From the IMG/VR virus record IMGVR_UViG_3300013137_002967, positions 22,113-86,112 of that record: a stretch of DNA of 64,000 nucleotides; one strand, given 5' to 3'. The position numbers were made by a program, and so were the translations under genes. Shown piece after piece: positions 34,853-43,437 of this stretch. The DNA comes from a virus. How positions within the stretch are numbered: the stretch's first letter is position 1; every line of letters begins with the position of its first letter. The notes under the pieces were generated by a model. The model saw nothing but the letters and a program-made list of their open reading frames with translations, did not search any database and was not told where the DNA came from.

Positions 34853-34902
34853 TGAAACTTTATCTAATAAAAAATATAAAAATTAAAAAATAATTATTTA
34901 TT

Positions 34903-35427
34903 ATGAATAATAATATAAGTTTTCCACCTGGATCACCTTGGCCTGGTGTAACAACAACTGGTTCACCTTGGTTAACAATAACACCAGATATAACAACAAT
35001 TAATTCACCTTGGTTAACAATAACACCAAATAAATATACACTTGAAAATTTATTCTATTACATTGAATTTGAATGTGATAATAAATCATTATTAAATTCA
35101 AGTATTGTAGGCATCAGAAGAAAAAAGTTTATTTTTAATTGTAATTATGTTGGAAACAGAATTCAACCTTATGAATATATAATGAATTTGATAGATGATA
35201 AGAAACTATTCTCTGTTAATGTTACCGTAAGTGATATATTAACAATCTCTTATGTTAATGTTAGATTTACTGAGATAGAAAATAATTTAAATTTTAACGG
35301 TAATTGTAATTTTAGTGAACTTAAAGTTAGATTTAGATGTGAAAAAATATTATATAAAAATCATAAATTATCCAATAAAGAATTAAGAGCAGATAAGATA
35401 AAAAAAATAAATGAAAATGTAGAATGA
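34903..35427 (+). CDS. Structural-type protein with repeated SPW-x-x-(I/V)T motif
   Basis: A 174-residue protein. Residues 6-43 contain GSPWPGVTTT, GSPWLTITP and NSPWLTITP. This Pro/Thr segment is followed by a beta-rich domain ending in a basic tail. Probably a small virion or fibre-tip protein; no family recognised. Confidence 0.65.
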   Translation: MNNNISFPPGSPWPGVTTTGSPWLTITPDITTINSPWLTITPNKYTLENLFYYIEFECDNKSLLNSSIVGIRRKKFIFNCNYVGNRIQPYEYIMNLIDDKKLFSVNVTVSDILTISYVNVRFTEIENNLNFNGNCNFSELKVRFRCEKILYKNHKLSNKELRADKIKKINENVE

Positions 35428-35939
35428 AAATAGTAGTAGTTAATGGTTCAGCAAGAAGTGGTAAAGATAATTTTGTAAATTATTTCAAAAAACACTATAA
35501 TAGTAAGTGTTTTAATTGGTCCACGATAGACAAAGTAAAAAGAGTCTCAAGAAGAAATTTTGGTTGGAATGGTAGAAAAACTGATGAGGCAAGATTATTC
35601 CTATCTGAATTAAAAAGAATTTGGACAGAATTCAATAATGGTCCATTTGAAGATATGGTTAACAAGATCACTAGACATTACACCAAATTAGATAAAAAGG
35701 ATAAGCAAAATGTAATATATTTTATTCATTGTAGAGAACCACATGAAATTCAAAAATTTGTAGATAAATATGAAGATAAGTGTATTACATTACTCTTAAA
35801 AAGAGATGATAGGGATGTACCTAATAATGAATCTGATAAAAATGTTGCCAATTTCAATTATGATCATATTATCAACAATATTGGTGATAAAAAGCAATTA
35901 GAAAAAGAAGCAATAGAATTTATTAATAAAATAAAATAA
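35424..35939 (+). CDS. P-loop nucleotide kinase-like protein
   Basis: A 171-residue protein. NGSARSGKDNF (8-18) is a Walker A (GxxxxGK-D), VIYFIHCREPHEI a Walker-B-like strand, and LLKRDDRD a lid-like segment. It resembles phage deoxynucleoside monophosphate kinases (gp1-type) or adenylate-kinase-fold proteins. Substrate not determined. Overlaps the preceding gene by 4 bases. Confidence 0.75.
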   Translation: MKIVVVNGSARSGKDNFVNYFKKHYNSKCFNWSTIDKVKRVSRRNFGWNGRKTDEARLFLSELKRIWTEFNNGPFEDMVNKITRHYTKLDKKDKQNVIYFIHCREPHEIQKFVDKYEDKCITLLLKRDDRDVPNNESDKNVANFNYDHIINNIGDKKQLEKEAIEFINKIK

Positions 35940-35943
35940 AAAT

Positions 35944-36171
35944 ATGCAAGAATTAATATTTAATACTACACAAAAAACAATAGAGATAAAAAAAGATTAT
36001 CAAGGTGATAAAATTTATCACTTTAATAATATATCTACTGTTAAATATTTAGAAGGTTTTTACGAAGTTATTCAAGAATCTGATGAAATTGATGAAAAAA
36101 CAGGAAAGCCTAAAAAATATCCCATATTCAGATTACCAATATCTAATACAAATATGAGAATAATAAAATGA
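35944..36171 (+). CDS. Hypothetical protein, 75 residues
   Basis: MQELIFNTTQKTIEIKKDYQ followed by a conserved-looking IQESDEIDEKTGKPKKYPIFRLPISNT. Small beta-rich protein of unknown role, coupled to a tiny membrane peptide by an ATGA overlap. Confidence 0.65.
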   Translation: MQELIFNTTQKTIEIKKDYQGDKIYHFNNISTVKYLEGFYEVIQESDEIDEKTGKPKKYPIFRLPISNTNMRIIK

Positions 36172-36275
36172 TAAAAATTATAATTAGCTTATATATTGTA
36201 ATAGTATGTTTATCTGTAGTGATGGCGACACTCACACTATTAAATGTCATTAAAAGAAAAAAAATAAGAGCTTAA
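36168..36275 (+). CDS. 35-residue single-span membrane peptide
   Basis: ATG at 36168 overlaps the previous stop (ATGA). Residues 2-27 are hydrophobic (starting MIKIIISLYIVIVCLSVV), followed by a KRKK tail: one membrane span with the basic end inside. A terminator overlaps the 3' end. Function unknown. Confidence 0.6.
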   Translation: MIKIIISLYIVIVCLSVVMATLTLLNVIKRKKIRA

Positions 36276-36290
36276 AAGCTCTATTTTTTT
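36266..36290 (+). terminator. Terminator after the membrane peptide
   Basis: AGAGCTTTTAAGCTCT-type stem (AGAGCTTAAAAGCTCT) followed by ATTTTTTT. Confidence 0.75.
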
Positions 36291-36465
36291 AATCAATCTC
36301 CAAGTCCTGTTTATAAAGTTTATTCTTACCCTTTCTAGAATAATCTTTTAGAGTTTTATGCTTTTTATTTTTAGCATACCAACCTGTGCTATTCTCAATT
36401 TCAGCATCACGACTACCTCTGCGAATAGCTTTCAAATAATCAATATTTACTTTAGAATCTTTCAT
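36289..36465 (-). CDS. Hypothetical basic protein, 58 residues
   Basis: ATG at 36465 (MKDSKVNIDYLKAIRRGSRD), stop at 36289. Lys/Arg-rich, and the IRRGSRDAEIE segment recurs in small proteins of Bacteroidetes and T4-like phages. A TATATTTG element lies upstream. Function unknown. Confidence 0.6.
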   Translation of the reverse strand: MKDSKVNIDYLKAIRRGSRDAEIENSTGWYAKNKKHKTLKDYSRKGKNKLYKQDLEID

Positions 36466-36483
36466 ACGTTTTATATATTTTTA

Positions 36484-36491
36484 CAAATATA
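36484..36491 (-). promoter_or_regulatory. Host-type -7 element (TATATTTG)
   Basis: TATATTTG on the minus strand, 18 bases before the 58-residue gene. Confidence 0.4.
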
Positions 36492-36503
36492 ATACTTTAA
36501 AAT

Positions 36504-36533
36504 AAAAAAAGTCTCATTTCTGAGACTTTTTTT
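36504..36533 (-). terminator. Bidirectional terminator downstream of clpC
   Basis: AAAGTCTC/GAGACTTT stem with a six-base loop, flanked by A and T runs, between clpC and the next leftward gene. Confidence 0.85.
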
Positions 36534-36548
36534 ATTTTAAATTTATTT

Positions 36549-39500
36549 TTATTTAGCCGGTGTCTCGCTTAATTCGGTTTCGATTCCTTTATCTTTTGAA
36601 GTCAATTTCACAATTTTAACATCATTAGAAGTTTTATCGTATCTTATTGATATTCTATCACCAACTTTAAGTTCTTCATTAATAATTGCATCTGTGATTT
36701 TATCTTCAATATATTTCTGAATTGCTCTTTTTAATGGTCTTGCACCATAATCGGGATCGTAACCTTTTTCAAATAAAAAGTCTTTTAGAGAGGTTGTGAT
36801 TGTAATTTCATATCCAATATCTTTCAACCTCTGAATAGTAGATTTAACTTCAACATCTACGATGGTACCAATATTATCTTTTGTTAAAGAATTAAACATT
36901 ATAACTTCGTCAATACGATTCATAAACTCAGGATTGAAGATTTTTTTCAATTCTTTTTCAATAACACTATTTTTATCAGACTGAGAAACATCAGTCTTGA
37001 AACCAATACCAGTTCCAAAATCTTTAAGTTTTCTGGATCCGGCATTTGATGTCATAATAATAATAGTGTTTTTAAAGTCAACTCTACGACCATAACTATC
37101 AGTTAGTACACCATCATCAAGAAGCTGAAGAAGAATGTTATAAACGTCAGGATGTGCTTTCTCAATTTCATCAAGAAGGATAATTGAATAAGGTTTACGT
37201 CTTACTGCTTCAGTTAATTCACCACCATCTTCATAACCAACGTATCCAGGAGGTGCTCCAACTAACCTAGAAACTGTATGTTTCTCCATATATTCACTCA
37301 TATCAATTCTAATCATTGAATCTTCTGATCCAAAAAGTTCCTTCGCAAGAACTTTGGCAAGGTATGTGTTATGAGTCACAGTAAAATCACCTAATAAATA
37401 TAAATGGTTTCCATCAATTTCGAATCCATAATAGTCATCAACTCCAATATATTCCACATCAAATCCTGTCAACATTACGTTCTTTTTTTGTTTTCTTGCT
37501 GTAGATTGCTTTTTACTTAAAATAATATTAAGATCACTTAAATCTCCACATATATTAATAGAGTAATATATATCTCCGTTTACTATTTTTGGTGTTTTTG
37601 ACGCTCTATATCCAAGACTTCTAGATAAAAATAGAATTTGATCCGCTAATTTATCATATTTGGTTGATATCAAATAACAATTATGATGATGATACCCATC
37701 ACTATCAATAAGTCCAGCTAAAACTGCTTTTCTAACAGAAGAATCATTATATAAGTAATCATCAGGAATAAATTTGCTATTAGTAATATCTTTCTCTTTA
37801 TATTTCTTCATTAAATTATATTCTCTGAAAGTTGTCATTAAATTATTATTATGATACTCTCCTTTAATATTACCCGTTAAAACGTATGTATTGGATTTAT
37901 TGTTTTCTAATTCGTCAACTCTAACATTAAGATTCCAATCTCTAGCTATTTTGTATATATAATCTACTACTTCAGAATCTGCTGTAGTTATCCCACAATT
38001 ATGACTATTACCATCACCTAACCATAATCCCATAAAATATGGATCTATTTTAACCATTTTTGATGGAAACTCAACATTAGTTCTCCATAATTTATGAATG
38101 TGCTTGAACCATTTACTCTTTTCTAGATATTCATTTAGTGGTATATTTACCGTTTCATATGAGCCTGTTTTTTTAAGTGAGAGAATATGCGGATTATTAC
38201 AAACGAATGAATCTCCACCGTTTAATGGATTTATTCGATACATCTTATCTTTACCTCTTGCTAAAGAAATCACTGTTCTTGGTGTAGAATCATCACCCAT
38301 TAATAAATCTCCTGGTAATACATCTTCAACATTTTTAATACTACCATCAAACATTAATATTTTTGTTCCTTTACCGTGACATTTCCCCACACCTGTAGGA
38401 CCCAAGAAAATAAATGAACCAACAGGTCTTTTTGGATCTTTAATACCGATCCTTGCTCTTTTAACTGCTCGTACAAGTTTATCTACAGCATCATCCTGTC
38501 CGATAACAATACCTTTAACTTTACTAGACATAACTTTTAATTTAGTATTTTCATCAGATGATACATTATCTACTGGAATTTTTGTCATTAATGCGATAAC
38601 CTCTGTCACATCATCTTTGGATACAATATCTCTAACTTTAGAAATTTCAGCTTTCCAGATTTCTTTTTCTGAATTTAACTGTTTTGTCAATTCCTTTTCA
38701 AGATCTCTTTTCTCAGCCGCCATTTCAAATTTTTGCTCATTTACATATGATTCTTTCTCGGTTTTTATTTTTTTAATTTTCTTTTCAAGATCCTGAATTT
38801 TTTTAGGTGTTTCAATGTTCTTATTAACATGAACTTTTGAACCTGCCTCATCCATAGCGTCGATTGCCTTATCTGGTAGATGTTTTTCTGACATATATTT
38901 ATCAGTTAATTCTACACAATATTTCAGTGCTTCATCGGTATAGGTAACATTATGATAATCTTCATATCTCTCTTTTAGATTTTTAAGAATTTCTAATGTT
39001 TCAGATTTTGAATTGGGATCTACATCTACCTTCTGAAATCTACGTTCAAGAGCTGCGTCTTTTTCAATATATTTACGATACTCTTCAAGTGTTGTCGCAC
39101 CAATACACCTAAAAAATCCTCTAGATAATGCTGGTTTCAACATATTAGCAGCATCAAGAGAACCCTGAGCAGATCCTGCACCAATAATTGTGTGAATTTC
39201 ATCAATAAATAGAATAATGTTATGATTTTCTTCCATTTCTTTGATGATTCCTCTCATTCTTTGTTCAAATTCACCACGATATTTAGTACCAGCAACCAAA
39301 GAACCCATATCAAGTGTGATAATTCTCTTATCTTTTAGATTTTCTGGTACTTTACCTTCAACAATTAATTGTGCAATACCTTCAACAATTGCAGATTTAC
39401 CTACACCTGGTTCACCTACCAAAACTGGATTATTCTTTTTTCTACGCGAAAGAATTTGTGAAATTCTTTTTATCTCAGTTTTTCTACCAACAACGGGATC

Positions 39501-40094
39501 TAAACTATTCTCTTTAGCTAGTTTTGTAAGATCTGTACCAAATTGATCAATTAATTTGGTTTTAGAATTCTTATTACCCTTAGCTTCGGGTTCGTTTACT
39601 GGTTCTTCCATTTCCATATTACCTTCTCCTTCTAATTCGTTACTAAAATCAACTTCTTCCTCCTCATTTCTAAGTTTTGCTTTGATAAGTTTAATAATTT
39701 CAGGATTTTTACTAAAAAGTTCCGTTACCAAATTAGTTTTATTTTCTAGTATTGCTGAGAATACGTGCTCAGCCTCAACTTCATCAGCATTAATTTTTTC
39801 AGCAAATGAAATTGCATTTTTAAGAATTTTATCTGTTTCAGAATCAAGTGAAATTTTAGAATTACTTCTCAGTTTATTTATTCCAATCTGATACTGATAA
39901 GCTAGTGACCAATCATGTAAAGTTTGTTTTACATTTTCTACATTAAGAATATCCTCCAACAGAGAATAAATCTTTGGATCTTCGTTAACTAGTGCTAAAA
40001 ATAAATGTTCGGGTCTAATTGTATTAGACCCAATACCAATTGCAATTTGTTTACTACTTTTAATAGACTCTTCTACACTTTTTGATTGCTTCAT
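36549..40094 (-). CDS. clpC: ClpC-like AAA+ unfoldase carrying an intein
   Basis: 1181 residues; 843 after intein removal, the size of ClpC. An N-terminal Clp repeat domain (about 1-145) is followed by D1 Walker A GEPGVGKS (227-234) and Walker B IILFIDE. A UVR-like middle region ([16 protein letters not shown], about 455-470) points to ClpC rather than ClpA. D2 Walker A is split: GPTGVGK ends at 571 and T910 restores it after the intein. D2 Walker [14 protein letters not shown] and the sensor-2 region [10 protein letters not shown] are intact. It unfolds substrates for ClpP; no ClpP is in the window, so host ClpP is presumed. Confidence 0.95.
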   Translation of the reverse strand: MKQSKSVEESIKSSKQIAIGIGSNTIRPEHLFLALVNEDPKIYSLLEDILNVENVKQTLHDWSLAYQYQIGINKLRSNSKISLDSETDKILKNAISFAEKINADEVEAEHVFSAILENKTNLVTELFSKNPEIIKLIKAKLRNEEEEVDFSNELEGEGNMEMEEPVNEPEAKGNKNSKTKLIDQFGTDLTKLAKENSLDPVVGRKTEIKRISQILSRRKKNNPVLVGEPGVGKSAIVEGIAQLIVEGKVPENLKDKRIITLDMGSLVAGTKYRGEFEQRMRGIIKEMEENHNIILFIDEIHTIIGAGSAQGSLDAANMLKPALSRGFFRCIGATTLEEYRKYIEKDAALERRFQKVDVDPNSKSETLEILKNLKERYEDYHNVTYTDEALKYCVELTDKYMSEKHLPDKAIDAMDEAGSKVHVNKNIETPKKIQDLEKKIKKIKTEKESYVNEQKFEMAAEKRDLEKELTKQLNSEKEIWKAEISKVRDIVSKDDVTEVIALMTKIPVDNVSSDENTKLKVMSSKVKGIVIGQDDAVDKLVRAVKRARIGIKDPKRPVGSFIFLGPTGVGKCHGKGTKILMFDGSIKNVEDVLPGDLLMGDDSTPRTVISLARGKDKMYRINPLNGGDSFVCNNPHILSLKKTGSYETVNIPLNEYLEKSKWFKHIHKLWRTNVEFPSKMVKIDPYFMGLWLGDGNSHNCGITTADSEVVDYIYKIARDWNLNVRVDELENNKSNTYVLTGNIKGEYHNNNLMTTFREYNLMKKYKEKDITNSKFIPDDYLYNDSSVRKAVLAGLIDSDGYHHHNCYLISTKYDKLADQILFLSRSLGYRASKTPKIVNGDIYYSINICGDLSDLNIILSKKQSTARKQKKNVMLTGFDVEYIGVDDYYGFEIDGNHLYLLGDFTVTHNTYLAKVLAKELFGSEDSMIRIDMSEYMEKHTVSRLVGAPPGYVGYEDGGELTEAVRRKPYSIILLDEIEKAHPDVYNILLQLLDDGVLTDSYGRRVDFKNTIIIMTSNAGSRKLKDFGTGIGFKTDVSQSDKNSVIEKELKKIFNPEFMNRIDEVIMFNSLTKDNIGTIVDVEVKSTIQRLKDIGYEITITTSLKDFLFEKGYDPDYGARPLKRAIQKYIEDKITDAIINEELKVGDRISIRYDKTSNDVKIVKLTSKDKGIETELSETPAK
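37368..38381 (-). mobile_element. Intein with LAGLIDADG homing endonuclease in ClpC Walker A
   Basis: A 338-residue intein from C572 to N909, inserted between Lys and Thr of the D2 Walker A. The N-terminal block [20 protein letters not shown], block B (NPHIL), two LAGLIDADG-like motifs ([10 protein letters not shown] and [12 protein letters not shown]) and the splice end TVTHN followed by Thr are all present. The Thr at +1 is a usual nucleophile. The ClpC must splice to become active. Confidence 0.95.
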
Positions 40095-40100
40095 AATTTA

Positions 40101-40337
40101 TTACTTTTTGTTAGAATATATATTTTTAATTTCTAATGAATCTTTCGATATACCAAAAATCATACCAATTACAAAGATAGGAAAAAATATAATAGATCCT
40201 ATCCAAATATAAAAAATTCTAATAGAATTTAGAATTTTTATTACAGGTTTTGCCCAGTCTTTAAAAATATCTAAATCTGAATCTTTTATTAAATTATTGT
40301 AAATATACAATAAATATTTGGCTATAAATCTTCTCAT
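40101..40337 (-). CDS. Small membrane protein between clpS and clpC
   Basis: A 78-residue protein with one or two hydrophobic spans (IRIFYIWIGSIIFFPIFVIGMIFG-like region, about 40-63). The N-terminus is basic (MRRFIAKYLLYIYNN). It starts 1 base after the clpS stop and ends 6 bases before clpC, so all three are co-transcribed. Possible membrane anchor or substrate; unknown. Confidence 0.65.
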   Translation of the reverse strand: MRRFIAKYLLYIYNNLIKDSDLDIFKDWAKPVIKILNSIRIFYIWIGSIIFFPIFVIGMIFGISKDSLEIKNIYSNKK

Positions 40338-40338
40338 T

Positions 40339-40632
40339 TTATTCCTCGATTGATAATGTCAATCCTCTTTCTTCTAATATTTTTTTAATTGGCATCAAAG
40401 ATTCTTTTGAGCCAGTTTTGATGATATCTTTACCTTGAAGATGAACAGTCCAAGCTGTACTTTCAGCTCTTTCAAATGAAAATTTTAAATATGTGATTAG
40501 ACATATAATTACCCATTCAAATGAATTGTGATCATCATTCCATAAGATTAATTTAGATTCAGAACTAGAAGAGATTCCAGATTCTGCTAAAATTTCATCT
40601 AGAGTTTTCGTTTCAATTTTTGTGTCACTCAT
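40339..40632 (-). CDS. clpS: ClpS-like N-degron adaptor
   Basis: A 97-residue protein. LILWNDDHNSFEWVIICLI matches the ClpS core (NDD followed by helix), and TAWTVHLQGKDIIKTGS the second half. ClpS delivers N-degron substrates to ClpA/ClpC. An N-terminal Ser/Glu-rich extension of about 27 residues precedes the core. It lies directly upstream of a phage ClpC, making a self-contained adaptor-unfoldase pair. Confidence 0.9.
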   Translation of the reverse strand: MSDTKIETKTLDEILAESGISSSSESKLILWNDDHNSFEWVIICLITYLKFSFERAESTAWTVHLQGKDIIKTGSKESLMPIKKILEERGLTLSIEE

Positions 40633-40648
40633 ACCTATTATATTATAA

Positions 40649-41989
40649 CTATTTATAAAGTTTATTTTTCTTTTCTTCGTGTTCCAACTCTTTAATATAT
40701 TCTTCTGTTTCTTTAACTAAACCAGAATAAAATAGACTATCAGGTCTTTTACTTAGTTCCACTTTATATTTTTCTAATGATTTTTCAAAAATAGAAATAG
40801 TATCGTTTAGATAATTGAAGAAATGAATATATTTCATAATTTCGACCATTTTTGGATCACCAATTGCCTTACTTGGAGTATCTGACAATTTGACAACTGG
40901 AATACCATCAGCCATTGTCATTTTAATGACCATATTCATCGGATTACTTTTTGCATTGGGATTAGTCTTTTTCATAAAATCAGAAGTGAAATTAGTACCA
41001 ATACCAAAAGAACAACGAATTTTATCTTTACAATATTCTTTCAATTTAATTGTAGTTTCTATATCTAGTGCATTGCTAAATACAATAAGTTTACTCATAG
41101 GATCAATTTTCATCTTTTTATAATGATCAACGATCTTATCAGTAAACACATATGGATCACCTGAATCATGCCTTACACCATCCCATAATTTGGCTTTTTC
41201 TAAAGAAAAATCTCGAAGGAATGTATCAATACCAAAAGTATCAGGAAGCATAGTTCCTAATGTGCCTTTATAGGTTTTAGTCCACCTTTCCATAAATATC
41301 TTATTTGGATGATTCAGACTTTCTAGAGCAGCAACCGCACCAATTGCTTCGTGTGCGCAAGTTCCGAGCGCTTTAACATCATATTTCATAGCTAAATAGC
41401 AATTGCTAGTACCAGCAAATCCGTTGTATTTTTTCATTTCTGAAACTACAATTTCCTGGGTTTCAAAATTGCGTCTACGACGAGTACCAAAATCTGTAAA
41501 AATACATTCAGCTTCACTTAAAGTTTTTGCTTTTGAATTTGCAAGAATTTCCTGACCTTTCATACTCCAATCAGTATCAATCATTCTAAAATAAACTTCT
41601 GAAATGATAGCCATTAGTGGTACCTCCCAAAGTATAGTTTCTCTCCATTTACCTTCGATTGAAATTTGTAACTCATTTTCAGAGTTGAGAACAATTTTCA
41701 CTTGTTTAGAATTGAACCTATAAGCTGCTAAATATTGACGATATGCTACAGGAAGAAAATAAAGATTTTCTTTCATCCAATCATATTCTTCATCAGTAAG
41801 TTTTAATTTTGACATCAATTTAACTTGATGTTTGATTTCCTTTACTGCTTCAGCAGTAAATTTCATTGATTTATCACGATTACTAAACGCATAAATTACA
41901 TCTACATCATTATAATGATCCAGAACAAAAAATTGCATACTTAGCTTATAAAGATCATTATCTAGAATACTTCTAATTATTGGTTTCAT
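40649..41989 (-). CDS. pncB: Nicotinate phosphoribosyltransferase
   Basis: A 446-residue protein. DLYKLSMQ (12-19), FTDFGTRRRR (164-173), GTSN (193-196), the His phosphorylated in PncB (H213 in GTCAHE) and RHDSGDP (273-279) match PncB, not NAMPT. It converts nicotinate and PRPP to nicotinate mononucleotide. No NadE or NaMN adenylyltransferase was seen here, so this branch needs host enzymes. It has a host-type -7 element upstream. Slightly longer than E. coli PncB. Confidence 0.95.
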   Translation of the reverse strand: MKPIIRSILDNDLYKLSMQFFVLDHYNDVDVIYAFSNRDKSMKFTAEAVKEIKHQVKLMSKLKLTDEEYDWMKENLYFLPVAYRQYLAAYRFNSKQVKIVLNSENELQISIEGKWRETILWEVPLMAIISEVYFRMIDTDWSMKGQEILANSKAKTLSEAECIFTDFGTRRRRNFETQEIVVSEMKKYNGFAGTSNCYLAMKYDVKALGTCAHEAIGAVAALESLNHPNKIFMERWTKTYKGTLGTMLPDTFGIDTFLRDFSLEKAKLWDGVRHDSGDPYVFTDKIVDHYKKMKIDPMSKLIVFSNALDIETTIKLKEYCKDKIRCSFGIGTNFTSDFMKKTNPNAKSNPMNMVIKMTMADGIPVVKLSDTPSKAIGDPKMVEIMKYIHFFNYLNDTISIFEKSLEKYKVELSKRPDSLFYSGLVKETEEYIKELEHEEKKNKLYK

Positions 41990-42012
41990 AAATTTTTATA
42001 TTAATTAGAATA

Positions 42013-42020
42013 CAAATATA
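42013..42020 (-). promoter_or_regulatory. Host-type -7 element (TATATTTG) upstream of pncB
   Basis: TATATTTG on the minus strand, about 23 bases before the pncB ATG. Confidence 0.5.
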
Positions 42021-42040
42021 CATATATTTTTTTTAAAATC

Positions 42041-42070
42041 AAAAAGTCCAGAATTTTTTCTGGACTTTTT
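42041..42070 (-). terminator. Bidirectional terminator upstream of pncB
   Basis: AAAAAGTCCAGAA/TTCTGGACTTTTT stem with A and T runs; ends the lipoprotein pair transcript before pncB. Confidence 0.85.
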
Positions 42071-42073
42071 GAC

Positions 42074-42397
42074 TTATTTTGCAATTTTAATTTTATCTGA
42101 TTCTAATCCAACAGGTTCAAATAATCGCCATCCAATAAAATAAATTGGTACACCAATTGTTTCTATCAGAATAACGCTCCAGATTACATTACCAACAACT
42201 AATTTATATTCTACACCTTCAATTTTCTTCTTTTCTTGATTAAAAAGACCATAAGGTTTTACATTTACTGTGGTGTCAATTACGTAAGTTTTACCATCAA
42301 TTTGTTTTTCAATTGGCATTCTGATATGTTTAGAATTTGCACAAGACGAGACCATCATTGCAACCACAATGAATAGGAATACATAATTTTTTTTCAT
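42074..42397 (-). CDS. Putative lipoprotein, 107 residues
   Basis: MKKNYVFLFIVVAMMVSSC is a type II signal peptide with lipobox VSS-C19. A second hydrophobic segment (LVVGNVIWSVILIETIGVPIYFIGW) near residue 70-95 could span or insert in the membrane. Two-gene unit with the next lipoprotein. Envelope modification or exclusion role is possible. Confidence 0.7.
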   Translation of the reverse strand: MKKNYVFLFIVVAMMVSSCANSKHIRMPIEKQIDGKTYVIDTTVNVKPYGLFNQEKKKIEGVEYKLVVGNVIWSVILIETIGVPIYFIGWRLFEPVGLESDKIKIAK

Positions 42398-42400
42398 TTT

Positions 42401-42865
42401 TTATTTTTTATTAGATTTTTTATAAATATTCATTCCAATATCAACAAAATTACTATTATTATCAAAATAATAATGATTTAATAGTGTTGTGTCACCAGAA
42501 CTATCAAGTTTAATTGCTGTTAATTTGTAAAAGGTTAAGTTTTTAACATTTGGTTCAATAGCTAATTTTGCTATTGAATCAGATTTGTTAACAAGGCTAT
42601 CATAATAACCACTTAGAGGTTGATTTAAAGATCTGGCAATATCAAGCATAAATAGTTGCCTATCACTTATATATTCGTGTATTTCAACATACGCTTCTCT
42701 TCCTGAGAGTGTAAATTCTTTTATCTCAACATCTTTCAATTCGACTTCGGACATATTTACAGATAATTTATCTGTAACAAATTCTTTTCTGACGTTACTC
42801 TTATTGTCGCACGACAACATCGTCATTAAAATACTAATACTTAAAAATGTAATAAAATTTTTCAT
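42401..42865 (-). CDS. Putative lipoprotein, 154 residues
   Basis: Signal peptide MKNFITFLSISILMTMLSC with lipobox MLS-C19. The mature protein is acidic and beta-type, ending in Lys. 3 bases upstream of the second lipoprotein. No family recognised. It has a host-type -7 box upstream, with a possible -33 TTTG 20 bases further. Confidence 0.7.
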   Translation of the reverse strand: MKNFITFLSISILMTMLSCDNKSNVRKEFVTDKLSVNMSEVELKDVEIKEFTLSGREAYVEIHEYISDRQLFMLDIARSLNQPLSGYYDSLVNKSDSIAKLAIEPNVKNLTFYKLTAIKLDSSGDTTLLNHYYFDNNSNFVDIGMNIYKKSNKK

Positions 42866-42911
42866 CTTGTTTTTATGTTAATTTATTTTTTATTGAATTA
42901 TTATTAGAATA

Positions 42912-42943
42912 CAAATATAATCATGCTTTTTCAAATAAACAAA
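42912..42943 (-). promoter_or_regulatory. Host-type promoter (TTTG-N20-TATATTTG)
   Basis: The minus strand reads TTTG, 20 bases, TATATTTG, about 46 bases before the lipoprotein ATG. Confidence 0.55.
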
Positions 42944-42961
42944 TGTTATTTAAAATAAAAA

Positions 42962-42986
42962 TAGAGATTGTGTCAATCTCTGCTTT
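42962..42986 (-). terminator. Terminator overlapping the RHH stop
   Basis: AGAGATTG/CAATCTCT stem with a TGT loop and T-rich sequence on both strands; the RHH stop codon lies within it. Confidence 0.75.
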
Positions 42987-43140
42987 TTTCTTTCTCCATT
43001 GCTTTCTTAATAAGATGTTCTATGTATTTAGATTTGTTAATATTCTTTTCCTCACAAATCTTATCCAAGATTTCATCTAATTCAATATTAATTGAAACTG
43101 ATAAAGTTTTCTTCTTATCAGTTGTTTTTGGTCTTGCCAT
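42973..43140 (-). CDS. RHH DNA-binding protein, 55 residues
   Basis: ATG at 43140. MARPKTTDKKKTLSVSINIE, then LDEILDKICEEK and KSKYIEHLIKKAMEK: a strand and two helices as in RHH regulators. Its KSKYIE turn is shared with the divergent RHH gene at 43279 and the one at 49184, so they are paralogues. They share a 138-base divergent promoter region. Confidence 0.75.
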   Translation of the reverse strand: MARPKTTDKKKTLSVSINIELDEILDKICEEKNINKSKYIEHLIKKAMEKEKSRD

Positions 43141-43247
43141 TTATTTTTTTATAGATAAAAAATTGAAAATGGTTTAAAATAAAAAAGATAAAAAAGACCA
43201 AATTTTCTAACTGCCAAATCAAAATGGAAAAATATGACATTTTTTTA

Positions 43248-43260
43248 TTTATATATACTA
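43248..43260 (+). promoter_or_regulatory. Phage TATATA-type promoter motif
   Basis: TTTATATATACTATAAAA, about 18 bases before the RHH ATG at 43279. Confidence 0.5.
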
Positions 43261-43278
43261 TAAAAATACTAAATAAAT

Positions 43279-43437
43279 ATGAAAAAACCAAAAACAAAAA
43301 GAAAAGTATCAATATCATTAAATAGTAATGTATATACTTTTTTAGAAAAATTTGAAAATAAATCTAAGTATATTGAATATTTAATATATAAAGACTTGAA
43401 AGATAATAATGTCCTGAAAAAAGATATAATACTATGA
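43279..43437 (+). CDS. RHH DNA-binding protein paired with a GIY-YIG gene, 52 residues
   Basis: MKKPKTKRKVSISLNSNVYT, then LEKFENKSKYIEYLIYKDL. Basic N-terminus, strand VSISL, two helices: RHH type. Its stop overlaps the GIY-YIG start by 4 bases (ATGA), coupling the two. A likely regulator of the endonuclease (inference). Confidence 0.75.
   Translation: MKKPKTKRKVSISLNSNVYTFLEKFENKSKYIEYLIYKDLKDNNVLKKDIIL

Noticed and set aside
40649-41989. Possible NAMPT (nicotinamide phosphoribosyltransferase)
   Set aside because: The DLYKLSMQ, GTSN, CAHE and RHDSGDP motifs match nicotinate PncB; NAMPT signatures were not seen.
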